Shown one piece after another: positions 60,937 through 64,000 of a DNA stretch of 64,000 bases. The number at the start of each line of letters is the position of its first letter. The stretch's first letter is position 1. Both the position numbers and the translations under genes were made by a program. The notes beneath the pieces are model-generated. The model had not been told where the DNA came from, ran no database searches, and worked only from the letters and a program-made list of their open reading frames with translations. Source of the DNA: Bacteroidales bacterium UBA3743 (lineage in GTDB: Bacteria > Bacteroidota > Bacteroidia > Bacteroidales > Paludibacteraceae); assembly GCA_002371265.1 (NCBI GenBank), contig DFGT01000032.1, forward strand, positions 1-64,000. Direction: 5' to 3'.

Positions 60937-61707
60937 ATGGCAAACGACATCAACAACGACATATTCCACCGCGTCAACCTTGTGTTGGGAGAAGAGTTTG
61001 TGAGGAGAGCAGGCGACCTGAAAGTCATTGTGCTTGGTCTTGGAGGAGTGGGAAGCTGGTGCGCGGAAGGACTGTTTCGCACGGGATTCACCAATATGAC
61101 AATAGTCGATTGCGACACTGTCAATGCGACGAATATCAACCGTCAGATGCCGGCTCTCTCGACAACCATAGGAAAGAAGAAGACGGAAGTCGTGAAGGAA
61201 CGTTTGCTGGAAATCAATGGAGATGCCAAAGTGACCGTCATAGACAAAGCCTACACGGAGGCTGACCAAGCCTATTTTCATTTGGCCGATTACGACATCA
61301 TCATCGACGCAATAGACAGCCTGACAAACAAAGCAGCGTTGATTCTGGAAGCAGCGTCATATGACAACAAAATATTCGTTTCTTCTATGGGTGCAGCGTC
61401 GAAAATAGACGCCACTCAAATTTCAATAGCAGAATTCTGGAAAGTAGCGGGATGTCCGCTGGCTGCCGCTATTCGCAAAAGATTCAAAAAATTCAAGACG
61501 TTGCCTAAACATAAATTCAAATGCATCTACTCTCCTGAAATTCCATACCGCAGAGACGAATACCTGACAGAAGAAGACAAATCATCTTCCAAACAAGTGA
61601 ATGGTTCACTTATCCACATCACCGGAATATTCGGATTCATGATCACCAATGTGGTGGTGAATGAGGTGATGAAACGGATCAATTCCGTCGACAACCAAGC
61701 TGAATGA
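60937..61707 (+). CDS. tcdA: tRNA threonylcarbamoyladenosine dehydratase (TcdA/CsdL)
   Basis: The 256-residue ThiF/E1-like enzyme has the ATP-binding loop VLGLGGVGSWCAEGLFRTG, the DxDTVNATNINRQ motif and the later SMGAASKIDATQISI stretch. It activates t6A in tRNA to form the cyclic ct6A. It pairs functionally with the tsaC-like protein encoded at 9332, which makes the t6A precursor. It starts 17 bp after the ClC gene. Confidence 0.92.
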   Translation: MANDINNDIFHRVNLVLGEEFVRRAGDLKVIVLGLGGVGSWCAEGLFRTGFTNMTIVDCDTVNATNINRQMPALSTTIGKKKTEVVKERLLEINGDAKVTVIDKAYTEADQAYFHLADYDIIIDAIDSLTNKAALILEAASYDNKIFVSSMGAASKIDATQISIAEFWKVAGCPLAAAIRKRFKKFKTLPKHKFKCIYSPEIPYRRDEYLTEEDKSSSKQVNGSLIHITGIFGFMITNVVVNEVMKRINSVDNQAE

Positions 61708-61728
61708 ATATTATTCTAACTACATAAT

Positions 61729-62766
61729 ATGAAAAAACGTTTAACCTATTTATTGCCCTTAATCGGACTATTGTCTGCATCTTGCAGTTCATCAACAAAA
61801 AATCAGGAATTCGAAAACAACCCGACCCAAGAGTATTCAGCAGAGAACCAAACAGAGAGTGCCATATCCGATACTGAATACGAAGAAGAGGTTTATGAAT
61901 CGGGATACGAAGAAGAAATGTCCGACGGTGTGAATATAGAAGAACTTGATTATCTCACAAGACAATTTTATTTAGGACACGATCCAGACGAATCTGAGCA
62001 AGCCATTTTGGATAGTATAGCGAACGAGTTCATTAACGAAGACACTCCTAAAAGTAAATATCTGATAACCAACAATTCTGCTGGATATTTCAGAATAGAC
62101 GGCACCGTAAAAGAGACTAACAACGAGTACTACAAGTTAAAACTCCATGTGGGGGCTATCAACATGGTCGATGCGGCTTCTATTGCAGGCTGTTTCTTAG
62201 ATGAAAACAATGGAGATGACAGCCAAAGCGATGAAATAAATGGTTGTACAATGCCATACCCAGACGAGAACACAGCAATCGCTTTCGAAGGCAAATATTT
62301 CAAAAGCTTCGAAGAGGATGATCCTCAAAATGACGAATATAAAAATGACACGTCACTATATCTAATCCAATGTGAAAATACATCTTCTTGGTATCGCAAA
62401 GACTCTATTGAAAGTATAGTTATACACTCAGAGGATTTCAAAACCCAAGAAGGCATCAGTGTCGGTTCTACATTTGAAGAACTGCAAGATACATATGGAG
62501 ATCTGTTTTTACACATAGGTTGGATAGAAAGCAATGAAAGAGTCGAGGTAAGAACAGCAAAATATCCAATGGTAAGGTTTATTTTTAAGGATGAAGATGT
62601 CATTGACTTTTGCCGATATAAGAAATCCGAGAACAGTAACGAGCAATGTGAAGAAGATGGTTTTAATGGTTACAGAAAAGAAGACGGTTCTGGCATAAAA
62701 GCAAACTCAAAAATATGGAGAATCATTATCAACCGTTCTTACGTGACATGTCCAGATTGTTTATAA
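61729..62766 (+). CDS. hypothetical lipoprotein, acidic
   Basis: The 345-residue protein has a type II signal peptide ending in LLSASC followed by SSSTKN. A strongly acidic linker follows (residues 30-70, with TEYEEEVYESGYEEEMSDG). The C-terminal half (from about 200) has EGISVGSTFEELQDTYGDLF, a motif shared by several Bacteroidales lipoproteins with a NigD- or SMP-like domain; no function is known. It starts 21 bp after tcdA, so it may be in that operon. Confidence 0.65.
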   Translation: MKKRLTYLLPLIGLLSASCSSSTKNQEFENNPTQEYSAENQTESAISDTEYEEEVYESGYEEEMSDGVNIEELDYLTRQFYLGHDPDESEQAILDSIANEFINEDTPKSKYLITNNSAGYFRIDGTVKETNNEYYKLKLHVGAINMVDAASIAGCFLDENNGDDSQSDEINGCTMPYPDENTAIAFEGKYFKSFEEDDPQNDEYKNDTSLYLIQCENTSSWYRKDSIESIVIHSEDFKTQEGISVGSTFEELQDTYGDLFLHIGWIESNERVEVRTAKYPMVRFIFKDEDVIDFCRYKKSENSNEQCEEDGFNGYRKEDGSGIKANSKIWRIIINRSYVTCPDCL

Positions 62767-62856
62767 TAACTCTGTGGTATTATTAAATTCTATGTGCTTG
62801 CTTACACGAAGATAGGGGGAAACCCATTGACACTTAACAATACTCAACAAAAGAGC

Positions 62857-62890
62857 AAAAAAAGGGTTTGTAAAGAATCTTTACAAACCC
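62857..62890 (-). terminator. rho-independent terminator of the MORN gene
   Basis: GGGTTTGTAAAGA (62864-62876) pairs perfectly with TCTTTACAAACCC (62878-62890), a 27-bp palindrome with a one-base centre. On the minus strand the stem is followed by a T-run (62857-62863). Confidence 0.85.
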
Positions 62891-62925
62891 GCAAGGTGAG
62901 ATTATTATAAACTAAATTGTTTCAC

Positions 62926-63396
62926 TTACTGTTTCTTCACACGCTCGATTGAAATCTCCTCAATCATGTATGAATTCTCGAAAACACCAGTTTGCTTTGT
63001 TCCACTAGCGAAGATATAGACACCCTGTCCGTTTCTCTTACCCTCTAGGAACTCACCTTCGTAACGGTCTCCGTTTGCGAAACTGTATACGCCAGTACCG
63101 CTTGGCAGACCATCTACAAAGTCACCAGTATAAATATCACCTGTAGGATACACATAAGTACCCTTTCCATGGCGTTTTCCAGCCTTGAACTCTCCCGTGT
63201 ATTTAGCGCCGGAATTATAGGAATATGTTCCTTTTCCTTCAAACTGTCCGTCTACGAATTGACCATCGTACACTTCGCCATCTTCAAATGTGTAGATACC
63301 TTTACCGTTTCTGCATTTTCCCTTACACTGAGAATATGCATCTACACTGAACATCATTAGCGAAACAATCGCGATAAATAAAACCTTTATCTTCAT
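62926..63396 (-). CDS. secreted MORN-repeat protein
   Basis: The 156-residue protein has a signal peptide (KIKVLFIAIVSLMMFSVDAYS) and five MORN repeats of 23 residues with the pattern GxGxYxxxxGxxYxGxF: GKGIYTFEDGEVYDGQFVDG, GKGTYSYNSGAKYTGEFKAG, GKGTYVYPTGDIYTGDFVDG, GTGVYSFANGDRYEGEFLEG and GQGVYIFASGTKQTGVFENS. MORN repeats form extended beta-hairpin stacks, often at membranes. A TACCTTTG box lies at 63426 and a strong terminator at 62857, so it is monocistronic. Confidence 0.85.
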   Translation of the reverse strand: MKIKVLFIAIVSLMMFSVDAYSQCKGKCRNGKGIYTFEDGEVYDGQFVDGQFEGKGTYSYNSGAKYTGEFKAGKRHGKGTYVYPTGDIYTGDFVDGLPSGTGVYSFANGDRYEGEFLEGKRNGQGVYIFASGTKQTGVFENSYMIEEISIERVKKQ

Positions 63397-63425
63397 AATA
63401 TTGCTTACTTTTCAAACAACAGCGT

Positions 63426-63433
63426 CAAAGGTA
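63426..63433 (-). promoter_or_regulatory. -7 promoter box for the MORN gene
   Basis: TACCTTTG on the minus strand lies 29 bases upstream of the ATG at 63396. Confidence 0.6.
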
Positions 63434-63513
63434 AACACTTTTTTGAAAATGCGTGTATAAATATTTAACTATTTTTAAAAATATGTTGTAAAAATGCTTT
63501 TTTAGCCGAGTTA

Positions 63514-64000
63514 TCAACCGCGGAACATCTTTACCATCATTTTTTTCGATTCCTCATAGTCGGATGCTTTTGGCTTAAATCCGTCGCTGTCCATCAACTT
63601 CTCCATCTCTTTTTTCTCATCCTTCGACAAATTCTTTGGAATGAAGACGCTGACATAAACCAACAGATCTCCACATCCATACGAATTCAAGCGTGGCAAT
63701 CCTTTACCTTTCACTCTCAACAACTTACCATGCGTTGTGCCTGGCTCGATCTTCACTTCACACTTCTTTCCATCTACCGTAGGCACTTCTACCTTTCCTC
63801 CACACACAGCCATTGGAAGTGGAATCAATGCGTTGTAGATCAAGTCCTCATTGTCGCGGAACAAATCTGGATCCTGCTCCTCCTCAATCTGAACAATCAA
63901 ATTACCTTTCTCGCCTCCTCTTCCAGCTGCATTTCCTCCTCCTGGGACACGAAGGCTCATTCCGTCCTGAACACCGGCAGGAATCTTAAACTTCACAGTC
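63514..64000 (-). CDS. dnaJ: DnaJ chaperone, C-terminal part (cut by window edge)
   Basis: The frame runs off the right edge (residues upstream of 64000 missing). The visible 162 residues are the DnaJ C-terminal substrate-binding region: VKFKIPAGVQDGMSLRVPGG, GNLIVQIEEEQDPDLFRDN, LPMAVCGGKVEVPTVDG, VKIEPGTTHGKLLRVKGKGLPR and the end ESKKMMVKMFRG. The J-domain and zinc-finger parts lie outside the window. An in-frame GTG near 63996 is not a real start; the codon before it continues the frame. Confidence 0.95.
   Translation of the reverse strand, partial: TVKFKIPAGVQDGMSLRVPGGGNAAGRGGEKGNLIVQIEEEQDPDLFRDNEDLIYNALIPLPMAVCGGKVEVPTVDGKKCEVKIEPGTTHGKLLRVKGKGLPRLNSYGCGDLLVYVSVFIPKNLSKDEKKEMEKLMDSDGFKPKASDYEESKKMMVKMFRG

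Overview
The window comes from a member of the Bacteroidota, most likely order Bacteroidales. The evidence is: Bacteroidota -7 promoter elements of the form TAnnTTTG just upstream of many starts; a PorE-like OmpA protein and a secreted enzyme with a type IX secretion style C-terminus; a long class II phosphoribosyl amidotransferase; and many short secreted proteins and lipoproteins of Bacteroidales character. Genus cannot be settled from the sequence. No rRNA, tRNA or complete insertion sequence was recognised.

Layout. 1-2210 holds a PorE-like cell-envelope protein and a 45-residue basic protein, both on the minus strand. 2718-9907 is a plus-strand housekeeping run: rbfA, a LolC/E-type permease, a DUF4294 protein, topoisomerase IV subunit B (parE), a lipid kinase, cytidine deaminase, lptB and a Sua5/YrdC protein. 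10003-22372 mixes poorly characterised envelope or secreted proteins with a glucosaminidase, dprA, the PurF-like amidotransferase and a lipid A-type acyltransferase. fabG and a 1089-residue GH8 enzyme with DUF11-like domains and a T9SS-like tail follow to 27005.

27370-39397 is the main accessory region. It contains a 63-repeat CRISPR array (62 spacers), its leader, and an eight-gene type I cas operon ordered cas6-cas5-cas3-cas8-cas7-cas4-cas1-cas2, all reading leftward. The gene order and the Cas5/Cas7/Cas8 sequences look most like the rare Pging variant of type I, with a Cas6 and an I-B-like 30-nt repeat ending in ATTGAAAC. Directly upstream is a tripartite hipB-hipS-hipT toxin-antitoxin locus (39771-41252) with three evenly spaced TACCC-N4-GGGTA operators. 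After ung and dnaB comes a second, RelE/HigBA-like pair (44480-45348) flanked on both sides by copies of the same 200-bp repeat.

45740-64000 is mostly core genes: mutS2, folE, a SPOR protein, a GNAT acetyltransferase, a histidine-type phosphatase, glmS, a divergent DapL-like aminotransferase, recJ, a ClC channel with CBS domains, tcdA, a lipoprotein, a MORN protein and the 3' part of dnaJ, which runs off the right edge.

Intergenic DNA is unusually rich in repeats: a 40-bp AT-rich tandem array, a 47-bp hairpin array with a compensatory stem change, a 20-bp minisatellite, an 89/90-bp tandem array, and dispersed elements with a GTAGAGACG core. The items most worth following up are the HipBST-like locus and its operators, the hybrid CRISPR-Cas locus with its near-perfect 46-bp leader palindrome, and the repeat-flanked toxin-antitoxin pair.
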